Shown: piece by piece, positions 28,271 through 36,817 of the stretch
Position numbering within the stretch: position 1 is the first letter of the stretch
How the letters are laid out: the number at the start of each line of letters is the position of its first letter
DNA from: CAYZMS01 sp964479625
Lineage (GTDB): Bacteria > Bacteroidota > Bacteroidia > Chitinophagales > Saprospiraceae
Reading direction: 5' to 3'
Assembly: GCA_964479625.1 (NCBI GenBank)
Contig: CAYZMS010000015.1
Span: forward strand, 44,310 to 108,309
DNA length: 64,000 bases
The notes under the pieces: generated by a model
Told to the model about the DNA's origin: nothing
What the model saw: only the letters and a program-made list of their open reading frames with translations
The model's database searches: none
Program-made: the position numbers and the translations under genes

Positions 28271-29448
28271 ATATGGAGGTTAAAAAAAGGAAAGTCCGTC
28301 ACTCCTCAAGGATTTACCTTAGCCAGAAAGCTCTAAAGACCAATATTAACTTTATTCGCCGGAGGATCGGTCCGCATCCGGTAATTTCGGCAGTTGTAAA
28401 GGCGAATGCCTATGGACATGGTATTCACCAGATGGTCCCCATGCTCGAAAAATGCGGTGTCAATCATTTTGCGGTAGCTTCAGCTTTTGAGGCGGAGGAA
28501 GTTCTGGATAGTGTGTCCAACGGCAGTCACATCATGATTATGGGTATCCTTTACAATGAGGATATCGGATGGGCGGTCGAGCACAATATCGAATTCTACG
28601 TATTTGACTATAATCGCCTGCCCCTGGTATTGGCTGAGGCCAAAAGGATCGGGGAACAGGCCATTATTCACCTTGAAGTAGAGACCGGAACTAACCGTAC
28701 CGGAATGGATCTGGAGGACCTTAAAAGAGCCATTACTTTTTTAAAGAAAAACCGGAAGTGGATCCGGTTCGAAGGGGTTTGTACCCACCTGGGTGGAGTG
28801 GAAAACCTGTCCAACCAGTTCAAAATAAAACCTCAGATCAATAAGTTCAAGGCGGTTTTAAGGGAGTTGCAACGCAAAGAATTTATGCCGACTTATCGGC
28901 ATGTTGCCTGTTCGGGAGCTTCTCTTGTTTTTCCGGAAACGCATTACGACATGGTTAGGGTAGGGGTTTCTATCTACGGTTTCTGGCCCAGTCCGGACAT
29001 CTACCACCTTTACCTTCAGGATGTAGGGAAAATGCATGATGCCCCGCTCAAGCGCTTATTCACCTGGAAAACAGATGTCATGGACATTAAAACGGTAAAG
29101 GCTGGTGAGTTCGTTGGGTATGGGACCGCTTTCCAGGCTATGGACGACATGCGTATTGCTGTAATCCCCCTTGGGTATTCAAACGGCTATCCCCGGGCCC
29201 TTTCCGGTAAGGGGCATGTTCTGATAAAAGGGAAAAAAGCGCCGATTACCGGCCTGATCAATATGAACCTTTTTATGGTTGATATCTCCCATATTGAAGG
29301 GGTAGAAATTGGAGAAGAAGTAGTTTTGCTGGGAAAGCAAAAGAACAATGTGATCGGGGTAAGTTCCTTTACCAATTTTACCAATCTGTTGAATAATGAA
29401 ATGTTAAGTCGGTTGCCTGCAGCTATTCCAAGAGTTGTAGTTGCCTAG
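28267..29448 (+). CDS. alanine racemase-like fold-III PLP enzyme (divergent)
   Basis: A 393-residue protein of the alanine racemase family. The PLP lysine lies in VVKANAYGHG (Lys45). The second catalytic residue is Tyr285 in EFVGYGTAFQ. LEVETGTNRTGM, FEGVCTHLGG, the YDMVRVGVSIYG Arg/Gly block and IPLGYSNGYPRALSGKG are all present. Two canonical positions differ: the usual Cys-Met-Asp-Gln block near residue 333 is NMNLFMVD, and the C-terminal Tyr-Glu of the substrate/PLP-phosphate region is Asn-Glu (NNEMLSRLPAAIPR). The ATG at 28267 overlaps the preceding stop (ATGA). It may racemise alanine or another amino acid for the ligase in this operon. Confidence 0.85.
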   Translation: MNMEVKKRKVRHSSRIYLSQKALKTNINFIRRRIGPHPVISAVVKANAYGHGIHQMVPMLEKCGVNHFAVASAFEAEEVLDSVSNGSHIMIMGILYNEDIGWAVEHNIEFYVFDYNRLPLVLAEAKRIGEQAIIHLEVETGTNRTGMDLEDLKRAITFLKKNRKWIRFEGVCTHLGGVENLSNQFKIKPQINKFKAVLRELQRKEFMPTYRHVACSGASLVFPETHYDMVRVGVSIYGFWPSPDIYHLYLQDVGKMHDAPLKRLFTWKTDVMDIKTVKAGEFVGYGTAFQAMDDMRIAVIPLGYSNGYPRALSGKGHVLIKGKKAPITGLINMNLFMVDISHIEGVEIGEEVVLLGKQKNNVIGVSSFTNFTNLLNNEMLSRLPAAIPRVVVA

Positions 29449-29478
29449 CGTTTGAATGGTTTTCCCTACCTTGCAAAA

Positions 29479-29703
29479 ATGAAAACCATCCTAATTCTCC
29501 TGGGCTTTGCTGTGCTGATCTTTGTAATGGCCGGCTTCCAGATTATAAAAACCTACAAAGAGGTTCTTAAGGATTTGAAAACCAGAAAGTTCAATCGATT
29601 GGAATACCGTCGGTTTTGGGAAGTTGCCGTTTACCTGATCCCTATTGTTGGCGCTGGGTTTTACCATGCCTTTTTCATTTACGATCCCCCTTCCACAGGT
29701 TGA
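29479..29703 (+). CDS. small two-helix membrane protein
   Basis: A 74-residue protein with two hydrophobic segments: ILILLGFAVLIFVMAGFQII (about residues 3-22) and VAVYLIPIVGAGFYHAFFIY (about 49-68). A basic loop (KTYKEVLKDLKTRKFNRLEYRR) links them. The ATG at 29479 is preferred over a TTG at 29452. It lies 30 bp after the racemase-like gene and could be the last gene of that operon. The pattern is reminiscent of small PLDc_N-type membrane proteins, but no firm family can be assigned. Confidence 0.6.
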   Translation: MKTILILLGFAVLIFVMAGFQIIKTYKEVLKDLKTRKFNRLEYRRFWEVAVYLIPIVGAGFYHAFFIYDPPSTG

Positions 29704-29712
29704 CAAAGACTC

Positions 29713-29735
29713 CATAAGGAAAAAATAACCTTATG
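29713..29735. terminator. hairpin between convergent transcripts
   Basis: CATAAGG (29713-29719) pairs with CCTTATG (29729-29735) around an A-rich nine-base loop. It lies after the small membrane-protein gene and before the end of the convergent TonB receptor. There is no T-run, so terminator function is only suggested by position. Confidence 0.35.
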
Positions 29736-29792
29736 CGGGCGCCTCAACACCACCAGCCCTGAGCCGCCCTCATAAGATCAGCTAACACCTTG

Positions 29793-32366
29793 TTATTCCA
29801 GTCTGAACCGCCCCCCGATATAAATATTCCGGCCAAAGATCGGACCCCAAACCAGTGAACTGTCAAAATAGGGACCGAAGGGATCGTCAGCAGCCAGGAT
29901 GGGGGATTGCTGCCTAAAATCAAATAAGTTTTCTGCTCCCAAATATAGTTCAAACTTGTCTTTCCAGGATTTGGATACCTGAGCATTAAAAACAACGAAA
30001 TCTGGTGACTCCTGACGAGCCCGGTAAACCTCAGGATTGCTTTGAGTATTGGGGATGCGCTTGGTGCCTTGCCAGTTGCTGGTCAGGTCAAAACCCCAGC
30101 CACTTGGGGTCGCATAGGCCGCATTTGCAAAAAAGCGGTGAGGAGCCAATAGGGGTCTCTGTAAACGCCCCGGTCGGTAATCCGTCTGAACATCATTGTA
30201 CCGGTAGGCCAATCGAATATCAAGGCGTTCCAGAGGGGTGAAGTCCACCTGTCCCTGTAAACTATGAGAATAGGATTGGCCCTCCAGGTTGTAAAATAAC
30301 AGTTGCTGGGGATCATTATCCCAATCAGCGACTACCTGGTTCTGGAAGGTGGTAAAATAATAATCTGTTCCAAGCGTGGCCGGTCGTCCGAACCATTTCA
30401 CTTCTTTGGTGATGTTCAGGCCAAAGTTCCAGCTAATCTCCGGATCCAGACCATAGGGGTGGTCATTTACTTCGGGAAACACCTGCAGTGTTCTGTTGGA
30501 AGCAAAACCGCCGATATTCTCGGCGAAAATATTGGCGGTCCGCTGTCCGCGACCGGCAGAAATTCTAAGGGCAGTTCCCGCTTCGGGATTATACCGCAGA
30601 TGTAGACGGGGCGTTGCAAAAAAGCCAAATTGATTATGAAAATCCCCTCTGATACCGGCCACAAGGGAAAATTGTTGGCCGGCGGTCCAGGTATATTCGA
30701 AGAAGGCTCCCGGTACAGATTCCTCTCTTAAATACTGCTGGTCAATGGCCGTTTCGTCAATTTGGTCGAATTGGTAACTCAAACCGGTTTTGAATTGGTG
30801 GTTCGTATTACCAATAATATTTTGGTAGATCCAATTAGCGTACAGGCTGGTCTGCTCTCCCAGGTAAAGTCGTTCACCGAAGCGGGCATCCTGTTCATGC
30901 CGGACAAAGGATAACTGAAGGCCGGTGCTGGCATAGGGCCTGTTGGGGAAAACCTTACCGATCTTGGCCCAGCCCTCCAGGCGATCGGTATCAAACTGGG
31001 ATTGCCAAAGTTGATCCACTTCCTCCTCCATTGCTGAACGTTGACCACCTGTGGTCCGCAGTCGTGCTCCCTTGAGGCCAAATTGCCCCATCCAACCATT
31101 CTTTCCTTCGTATTTCCAGCGATTCAGGGCGATGAGGTTTTCCCGAAGAGGCATGTCCAGAAAACCATCTCCGTTGGGATCCTGTTCCCGCTGATTTAAC
31201 CCTCCGTGCAGGAATAGGGCCGTTGACCACCGGTCACTTAGTTTCTGGGTCCAATTGATATTGGCTTCCAGTCGTCCACCCTGGTTGGCATAGGCATTCA
31301 GGTATAACTTCTCGCTATCCTCCGGTTTTTTTAATTCTACATTGATCTGGCCGCTCATACTTTCGAACCCATTGACAACAGAACCGGTGCCCAGGTTGAG
31401 TTGAATGCCCTCCACCCAGGGGCCGGGGGTGTAGGAAAAGCCACTCAAAGCGGCTAGCCCCCGAATCTCTGGAATATTTTCCCGCATAGTTTGGACATAG
31501 GGGCCAGCAAGCCCCAGCATTTGAATTTGCCGGGTACCGGTTATGGCATCGGTAAAAACAACATCTACCGATGGGGTAGTCTCAAAACTCTCCGAAAGGT
31601 TGCAACAGGCCGCTTTCAGCAATTCCTTTTCCCCGATCTGTAACTGCTTGACCGGGTTCAGAAAGGAAACCTCTGTACTTCTTTTTCGACCTTTGACTTC
31701 GACCTGATCCAGGTAACGCCCTTCTGAAAGGACAATGGCGACCATTTTATGGTCGGCCATATCGATGGTATCGGTTTGATAGCCTACATAACTGACTACA
31801 AGCTTGCGGGAATTTTTCCTGGGTGCCAGCGAAAAATGCCCATCCACACCCGTAACCGTACCTGTTTCAGCACCTAACCAAAAGACGTTCACTCCCGGGA
31901 GTGGGATGCGTTCGTCGAATAAATTGCGCTCATATACCATTCCCTGAATGGCATCCTTAGAGGCACCCTCATCCTTGATTTTTTGCTCCGGCTTTGGTTG
32001 GGCTGACCCCTCGGGGTTTTCGTATTCTGATTTATAAAACTCCCGGTAGTGGCAGCAGCCATCCAGCGCCTCGTAAATATCATCCGGCGCTTTCGCCTTT
32101 CGGGTGTCATGTCCCACTGCAGCAATGTTTTGGTGGAGTTGGTCTTCGTCAAACTTTTTCCTGGACACCGTAAGGGCTAAGTTGCGGGTCGCCATATCCC
32201 AATTGGCGGTTTTGACACCCCTGGTTTCCAATGCAGTTTTTTCAATGCGTTCCTTGCACATGCCACAAACACCTTGGACAAAAAGGTTAAGCTGTTCCGA
32301 TTGGGCGTTCAAAGAGAATATATAAAGCAAACAGCCACAAAGGCTTGCTATGATTTTCGTTTTCAT
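29793..32366 (-). CDS. TonB-dependent receptor with N-terminal heavy-metal-associated (HMA) domain
   Basis: An 857-residue outer-membrane receptor. Domain order: signal peptide (residues 1-22, ending NAQ); HMA-like ferredoxin fold (about 24-90) with the metal pair Cys34 and Cys37 in GVCGMCKERIE; a short segment with Cys104-Cys105-His106 (GCCHYREF); a carboxypeptidase-like regulatory beta domain (about 140-215, GTVTGVDGHFSLAPR, VVSYVGYQTDTI); TonB plug (about 235-350, with AACCNLSESFETTPSVDV); then a ~500-residue beta-barrel ending in IYIGGRFRLE. TonB receptors energise uptake of metal complexes or nutrients; the HMA part suggests a soft metal such as copper. A Cys-rich exported protein is encoded upstream on the same strand. 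Confidence 0.9.
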   Translation of the reverse strand: MKTKIIASLCGCLLYIFSLNAQSEQLNLFVQGVCGMCKERIEKTALETRGVKTANWDMATRNLALTVSRKKFDEDQLHQNIAAVGHDTRKAKAPDDIYEALDGCCHYREFYKSEYENPEGSAQPKPEQKIKDEGASKDAIQGMVYERNLFDERIPLPGVNVFWLGAETGTVTGVDGHFSLAPRKNSRKLVVSYVGYQTDTIDMADHKMVAIVLSEGRYLDQVEVKGRKRSTEVSFLNPVKQLQIGEKELLKAACCNLSESFETTPSVDVVFTDAITGTRQIQMLGLAGPYVQTMRENIPEIRGLAALSGFSYTPGPWVEGIQLNLGTGSVVNGFESMSGQINVELKKPEDSEKLYLNAYANQGGRLEANINWTQKLSDRWSTALFLHGGLNQREQDPNGDGFLDMPLRENLIALNRWKYEGKNGWMGQFGLKGARLRTTGGQRSAMEEEVDQLWQSQFDTDRLEGWAKIGKVFPNRPYASTGLQLSFVRHEQDARFGERLYLGEQTSLYANWIYQNIIGNTNHQFKTGLSYQFDQIDETAIDQQYLREESVPGAFFEYTWTAGQQFSLVAGIRGDFHNQFGFFATPRLHLRYNPEAGTALRISAGRGQRTANIFAENIGGFASNRTLQVFPEVNDHPYGLDPEISWNFGLNITKEVKWFGRPATLGTDYYFTTFQNQVVADWDNDPQQLLFYNLEGQSYSHSLQGQVDFTPLERLDIRLAYRYNDVQTDYRPGRLQRPLLAPHRFFANAAYATPSGWGFDLTSNWQGTKRIPNTQSNPEVYRARQESPDFVVFNAQVSKSWKDKFELYLGAENLFDFRQQSPILAADDPFGPYFDSSLVWGPIFGRNIYIGGRFRLE

Positions 32367-32485
32367 ATTTATAAATTAGGTCAAGCCAGGTTCCCAATAG
32401 ACCGACTGATAGACTATTAACCACCAGCAGGCCGGGGGATCACGTCAAGACTTAAATGTTATCGAATGAAAAATAAGAAATTGGC

Positions 32486-32851
32486 CTAGACCACTTTAAC
32501 ACGGGGCGGCTGCCATATGGTAGGTTGGTATTCGAGAAAATAAAAAGAGGGAAGTTCCGGGTAATCCAGTTCAGGTATGGGAGGTGGTAAAAGTTGAAAT
32601 GGATCGCTCTCAAAAAGGATCATCAGTAGGATACCGCAACAATTACTGGAACAAAAAGGCGTACAACCCTTGTGGTGATCTTGATCAGATGGAACTTGCC
32701 CAGAAGAGGTAGTGTGATCTTCGTCAGCCATACAACAGGCATGATCCCCTGCTGACTTTGAACATTCAGGCGCAGCAATAAGACGTTCTCCACAAGCCTG
32801 CACGGATTGTTGAAAAATGCAAAAGGACAATAAGATCACTACTAAGCGCAT
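32486..32851 (-). CDS. small Cys-rich exported protein (DUF6660-like)
   Basis: A 121-residue protein starting at the ATG at 32851, with an N-terminal hydrophobic segment (MRLVVILLSFCIFQQSVQAC). It contains nine Cys and several His, including CTPFCSSNCCG (about residues 63-73) and a DHACCMADEDH cluster, which look metal-binding. The C-terminal ~40 residues are Pro-rich. The CTPFC...CC pattern matches small DUF6660-type proteins of Bacteroidota. Cys20 could be a lipoprotein Cys. It lies 119 bp upstream of the HMA-TonB receptor and is probably co-transcribed with it, consistent with metal sensing, storage or delivery. Function is inferred from context only. Confidence 0.6.
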   Translation of the reverse strand: MRLVVILLSFCIFQQSVQACGERLIAAPECSKSAGDHACCMADEDHTTSSGQVPSDQDHHKGCTPFCSSNCCGILLMILFESDPFQLLPPPIPELDYPELPSFYFLEYQPTIWQPPRVKVV

Positions 32852-32993
32852 AACACAAATGTACTGCTTTTTGGGGTGTTCGGCAAATAGCCCAAGCAGC
32901 TGGTAACTTCCTGGGTGGACCATATTTGTTGCGTTTTGCTAAAAACAAAGGGGTTACTTACCTTGGGTCCTGGAAACATCTAAAACGGCCATC

Positions 32994-34316
32994 ATGATCA
33001 AAAAATATGTACGGGAGCCCTTTCGGAATTTTATTCAAATGGAAAGTTCCGGAGCGATCATACTGTTTGGGGCCACCATTCTGGCATTGATATTGGCGAA
33101 TTCTCCATGGGGGGAGCAATATTTCCGGTTTCTGGAGGAAAAACTCACCATCGGATATGGGGGCTTCGAATTGTCTAAGCCCCTGTTATTGTGGATTAAT
33201 GACGGACTCATGGCACTTTTCTTTTTTATGATCGGTCTGGAGATCAAAAGGGAAGTCCTGGTTGGAGAGTTGAGCAATTTTCGAAAAGCCGTACTGCCCA
33301 TATTTGCAGCGGTAGGGGGTATCGTGATTCCTGTTTCCTTATTCTTTTTGCTAAATCAGGGAGCGGAAGGGGCCAGCGGTTGGGGTATCCCCATGGCCAC
33401 AGATATCGCCTTTACCCTTGGGATCCTAAAAATACTGGGAGACCGGGTACCCATCGGACTAAAAGTTTTTCTGACAGCCTATGCCATCATTGATGACCTG
33501 GGGGCGGTACTCATTATCGCCATTTTTTATAGTGGGACAATTTATTGGAACCTCATCCTTATTGCCCTAGGCCTACTGCTTGGCCTGGGGGTGTTAAACC
33601 GGTATTCTTATAGCCGATACCTAACATTGATCATTGGCATTCTTGTTTGGTACCTTTTCCTGAAGGCGGGTATCCACCCGACCATTGCCGGGGTATTAAT
33701 GGCTTTGGTGGTTCCCATTCAAAGAAGGGGCTCCATTCGTAAAACCTACGAATCCATTCAGGAAGCAAATGCTGCGCTGATTGAAGATTACCAAAAGGAT
33801 CAGGTATTGTTGAGCAAGCAGCAGATGGGAGCCATAGAATCCCTACAAAAAGATCTGCTGCATCTTCAGCCTCCCTTACAACGTCTGGAGGATAATTTGC
33901 ACGGATGGTCAGCTTATGTGATCATTCCCATCTTTGCTTTGGCTAATGCGGGAGTTAGCCTGGGAGGTGAAACCAGTGGGTTTAACCCACTGGCTATAAA
34001 AATTGCCATTAGTATGCTGTTTGGTAAAGCGATCGGGATCGCTTTATTTTCCTATTTATCCCTTCAACTTGGTCTGGCCGACCTTCCCAAACGGGTGACC
34101 TTTACCCATATCATCGGTTTAGCCTTTTTAGGAGGACTGGGTTTTACGATGGCGCTCTTTATCGGAGGCCTTGCTTATGCAGGAGATGCTCAGCTTATCA
34201 ATTATGCCAAAATCGGGATTTTGATCGGCTCTGTTTTCGCCGGGTTGATCGGATACCTGATCTTGCGGTCATCACTAAAGCCCATCAGTGCCGAGGAAGC
34301 TGCCCAGGAGGAATAG
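32994..34316 (+). CDS. nhaA: Na+/H+ antiporter NhaA (copy 1)
   Basis: A 440-residue inner-membrane antiporter that exports Na+ in exchange for protons. The ion-binding aspartates are Asp167-Asp168 in AYAIIDDLGAVLIIA. Other NhaA blocks are MESSGAIILFGATILALILANS, WINDGLMALFFFMIGLEIKRE, GWGIPMATDIAF and IIGLAFLGGLGFTMALFIGGLAY. It is about 50 residues longer than E. coli NhaA because of a charged loop (about residues 250-300) before the last helices. A second, collinear copy follows after 76 bp on the same strand. Confidence 0.96.
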   Translation: MIKKYVREPFRNFIQMESSGAIILFGATILALILANSPWGEQYFRFLEEKLTIGYGGFELSKPLLLWINDGLMALFFFMIGLEIKREVLVGELSNFRKAVLPIFAAVGGIVIPVSLFFLLNQGAEGASGWGIPMATDIAFTLGILKILGDRVPIGLKVFLTAYAIIDDLGAVLIIAIFYSGTIYWNLILIALGLLLGLGVLNRYSYSRYLTLIIGILVWYLFLKAGIHPTIAGVLMALVVPIQRRGSIRKTYESIQEANAALIEDYQKDQVLLSKQQMGAIESLQKDLLHLQPPLQRLEDNLHGWSAYVIIPIFALANAGVSLGGETSGFNPLAIKIAISMLFGKAIGIALFSYLSLQLGLADLPKRVTFTHIIGLAFLGGLGFTMALFIGGLAYAGDAQLINYAKIGILIGSVFAGLIGYLILRSSLKPISAEEAAQEE

Positions 34317-34392
34317 GACCCGGGTTGTACAAAAACCAGAAGGAAACATTCCACCATAATTTGAGTTAGGGAATTGTATTTAATTTCGAACC

Positions 34393-35697
34393 ATGTTAAA
34401 GAACTACCTTCCCGAGTCTTTCAAGAATTTTATTCGAATGGAAAGCTCCGGGGCCCTGATGTTGTTCCTGGCAACCATGCTGGCCCTTGCCTGGTCCAAC
34501 TCTCCCTTCGCTGGTACTTATTTTGAGCTACTGGAAGAAAAATTGACCTTGGGTTTCGGGGAGTGGGAATTATCCGAAACGCTCTTGCATTGGATCAATG
34601 ATGGCCTTATGGCCATTTTTTTCTTTATGGTCGGTTTGGAGATCAAAAGGGAAATGTTGGTTGGGGAATTATCCGATACGCGAAAAGCCATGTTGCCCAT
34701 TTTTGCCGCCCTTGGAGGAATGGTAATACCCGTACTGTTTTTTTTCCTTTTTAATCAGGGTGGCCTTGGACAAGCGGGCTGGGGGATTCCCATGGCTACC
34801 GATATTGCCTTCAGCCTTGGGGTCTTACAGCTACTCGGTAAACGGGTACCTTACGGGTTGACCGCTTTCCTCCTGGCCTATGCCATTATTGATGATTTGG
34901 GTGCGGTTTTGATCATAGCTGTTTTTTACAGCGGGTCGGTAGAATGGGAGTTGGTGATATATGCGCTTCTTTTGGTGGCTGGTCTTTTTTTGTTAAACCG
35001 TTTTGCCTACAGTCGCTATATCAATCTTTTTGTTGGCCTGCTAGTCTGGTACTTTTTTCTGGAAGCCCATATTCATCCAACGATAGCTGGTGTTCTGATG
35101 GCCTTGGCTATCCCCATCCGAAGGTTTGCCTCCATTCAGGAAAGCCATATGGAACTGGTGGAAGCCAATGCAGCCCTGATCGCCGATTTTCAGCCTGGGC
35201 AAACCCTACTTTCGAACCAACAAATGGGAGCAGTAGACCAGATCAATGAAACGGTTATGGGGATTCAACCTCCTCTGCAACGTTTGGAGGACAACCTGCA
35301 TGGCTGGTCTTCCTTTGTGATCATTCCTTTGTTTGCCCTTGCAAATGCAGGCGTAAGTCTGAGTGGAGGAGTTGCCTTGATCAGCCCCTTGGCATTGCAA
35401 ATTAGTGGGAGTATGCTTTTGGGGAAGGTCCTGGGTATTAGTTTATTTTCCTTACTGGCGATTCGTCTAAACCTGGCGGATTTACCGGAAAGGGTGAATT
35501 TTAAAAATATTATTGGCCTCGGTTTCCTGGGTGGCCTTGGATTCACCATGGCCCTTTTTATTAGCGGCTTAGCTTATGGAGAAGATGGCCAGTTGATCGA
35601 TAAGGCCAAGATCGGTATTCTGATGGGATCTACTCTCGCTGGTCTGATTGGGTATTTTACTTTAAAAGCCACCCTTGGGGCCCCACAGGAAGAATAA
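34393..35697 (+). CDS. nhaA: Na+/H+ antiporter NhaA (copy 2)
   Basis: A 434-residue NhaA paralogue of the preceding gene, aligned without gaps over at least the first 170 residues. The paired Asp is again 167-168 (AYAIIDDLGAVLIIAVFY). The conserved WINDGLMAIFFFMVGLEIKRE, GWGIPMATDIAF and GLGFLGGLGFTMALFISGLAY blocks are all present, as is the family-typical charged loop. The copies differ throughout (for example Trp/Phe and Val/Leu swaps), so duplication is not recent. Two copies may give different ion affinity or pH response. A terminator-like hairpin follows 13 bp after the stop. Confidence 0.96.
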   Translation: MLKNYLPESFKNFIRMESSGALMLFLATMLALAWSNSPFAGTYFELLEEKLTLGFGEWELSETLLHWINDGLMAIFFFMVGLEIKREMLVGELSDTRKAMLPIFAALGGMVIPVLFFFLFNQGGLGQAGWGIPMATDIAFSLGVLQLLGKRVPYGLTAFLLAYAIIDDLGAVLIIAVFYSGSVEWELVIYALLLVAGLFLLNRFAYSRYINLFVGLLVWYFFLEAHIHPTIAGVLMALAIPIRRFASIQESHMELVEANAALIADFQPGQTLLSNQQMGAVDQINETVMGIQPPLQRLEDNLHGWSSFVIIPLFALANAGVSLSGGVALISPLALQISGSMLLGKVLGISLFSLLAIRLNLADLPERVNFKNIIGLGFLGGLGFTMALFISGLAYGEDGQLIDKAKIGILMGSTLAGLIGYFTLKATLGAPQEE

Positions 35698-35710
35698 TAA
35701 TAAAAGAGGA

Positions 35711-35738
35711 AGGGGCCAGAAACGGTCTTCTGGCCCCT
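35711..35738 (+). terminator. hairpin after the nhaA pair
   Basis: The stem arm AGGGGCCAGAA (35711-35721) pairs perfectly with TTCTGGCCCCT (35728-35738) around a 6-base loop. It begins 13 bp after the second nhaA stop and lies before the convergent YtxJ-like gene. A short T-run (GGTTTTTAG) comes only about 10 bases later. Confidence 0.65.
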
Positions 35739-35779
35739 ATCCATTAGGTTTTTAGTGTTTAGTCCTTTTTAGCGCCCAA

Positions 35780-36172
35780 TTACAAAGTCTTTTCCAGGCC
35801 CTTTCTAAGGGTACTCCCCTGGATCTGGTGGTGGGACATATCGAATACCACCTTACCATTCCTGATGATAAGGATCTGTGGTGACTGATGACGAATGCCA
35901 AATTGATTGGCTACTTTATTCGAAATAGGACGATTAGTAATCAGATCCAGGTAATAAAAATCGAAATCCAACTTATCAAAAACACAGGACGTTTCCAGTT
36001 GGAATTTTACCATTGAACTTAGGCCACAGCTAATACTATGCTTGAAAATTACCACCGGCTTATCAACCGAATCTGCTATAATTTCTTCAATTTGCCCCTC
36101 GTCCTTTAGTACTTTCCAGGCAGGGTGAATTTCAGCAATCCTGGCTTTTTCTGTGTTAGCTAAAAAACCCAT
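35780..36172 (-). CDS. YtxJ-like redox-active protein (bacillithiol system / DUF2847)
   Basis: About 130 residues with a thioredoxin-like fold. The key block VVIFKHSISCGLSSMVKFQLE (Lys-His-Ser then Cys in FKHSxxC) matches YtxJ proteins, proposed to act with bacillithiol in Bacillus and also found in Bacteroidota. The C-terminal part has HQSPQILIIRNGKVVFDMSHHQI, the cis-Pro region of the fold. The longer frame to 36208 starts at TTG; the ATG at 36172 is preferred. Likely cytoplasmic thiol exchange; no partner genes are adjacent. Confidence 0.8.
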   Translation of the reverse strand: MGFLANTEKARIAEIHPAWKVLKDEGQIEEIIADSVDKPVVIFKHSISCGLSSMVKFQLETSCVFDKLDFDFYYLDLITNRPISNKVANQFGIRHQSPQILIIRNGKVVFDMSHHQIQGSTLRKGLEKTL

Positions 36173-36392
36173 GACTTTTTTGGCTTTTAGTTTCGTGTTG
36201 AACTGCAAAAATAGCTTTTCCTTTTGCAGTATAAAATAGTTGTAACAACATCTAATAATGCTATTAGGACGCCTAGAGTTTTAACCGGTCACTGTAGGAA
36301 GGATATAAGGTCTTGCCCAGGACATTTTAGATTTGCACACCCATTTTTATTTTAAGCCTGAATGCCCCCCAAAACGAGGGAAGTATTCTCTT

Positions 36393-36785
36393 TTATGATC
36401 GAATACGGTTTTTAAATTGGGTTGTTTTGATTCCAACTGCCCGAAAACCATAGAGGATTAACAAGCCGGTGGCAAATAACAAACAAAGCATACCCAAAGA
36501 AATGATCAGGGCGAAAAGGGTTTGGTTTTCATGCATATTTATAAGAGATACTACACCAAAAAAACCACTTAATGCAAATAGTGCGGTGCAGAAGTACAAG
36601 GCAACCAGGGCGAGGTTGATCAACTGCAGTTGTTCGACCTTACGGCGTAAAATATCCGCATCACAACTAGGATCATGGAGTAGATCGTTGATCTCACCAG
36701 TTAGAGCGATTGCCCAGTTGGTTGTAGACATGATCAGCAATCCAATGCCGGGTAAAACCGTCAAAGGGAATATCCATTGGTCCAT
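36393..36785 (-). CDS. DUF2721-like membrane protein
   Basis: A 130-residue protein with three hydrophobic helices: FPLTVLPGIGLLIMSTTNWAIAL near the N-terminus, LINLALVALYFCTALFALSGFFGVV in the middle and LFALIISLGMLCLLFATGLLILYGF near the C-terminus. A charged segment (about residues 30-50, EINDLL...RRKVEQL) lies between the first two. This spacing and the N-terminal pattern match the DUF2721 family, which has no known function. It follows the GH3 gene start by an unrelated gap and does not obviously belong to an operon. Confidence 0.65.
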   Translation of the reverse strand: MDQWIFPLTVLPGIGLLIMSTTNWAIALTGEINDLLHDPSCDADILRRKVEQLQLINLALVALYFCTALFALSGFFGVVSLINMHENQTLFALIISLGMLCLLFATGLLILYGFRAVGIKTTQFKNRIRS

Positions 36786-36817
36786 TAGGTCAGCGTTTTA
36801 TTTCCTTTATCTGCCAC

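Noticed and set aside
34944..35249. 101-codon plus-strand frame inside the second nhaA
   Set aside because: Out-of-frame shadow of nhaA with no homology.
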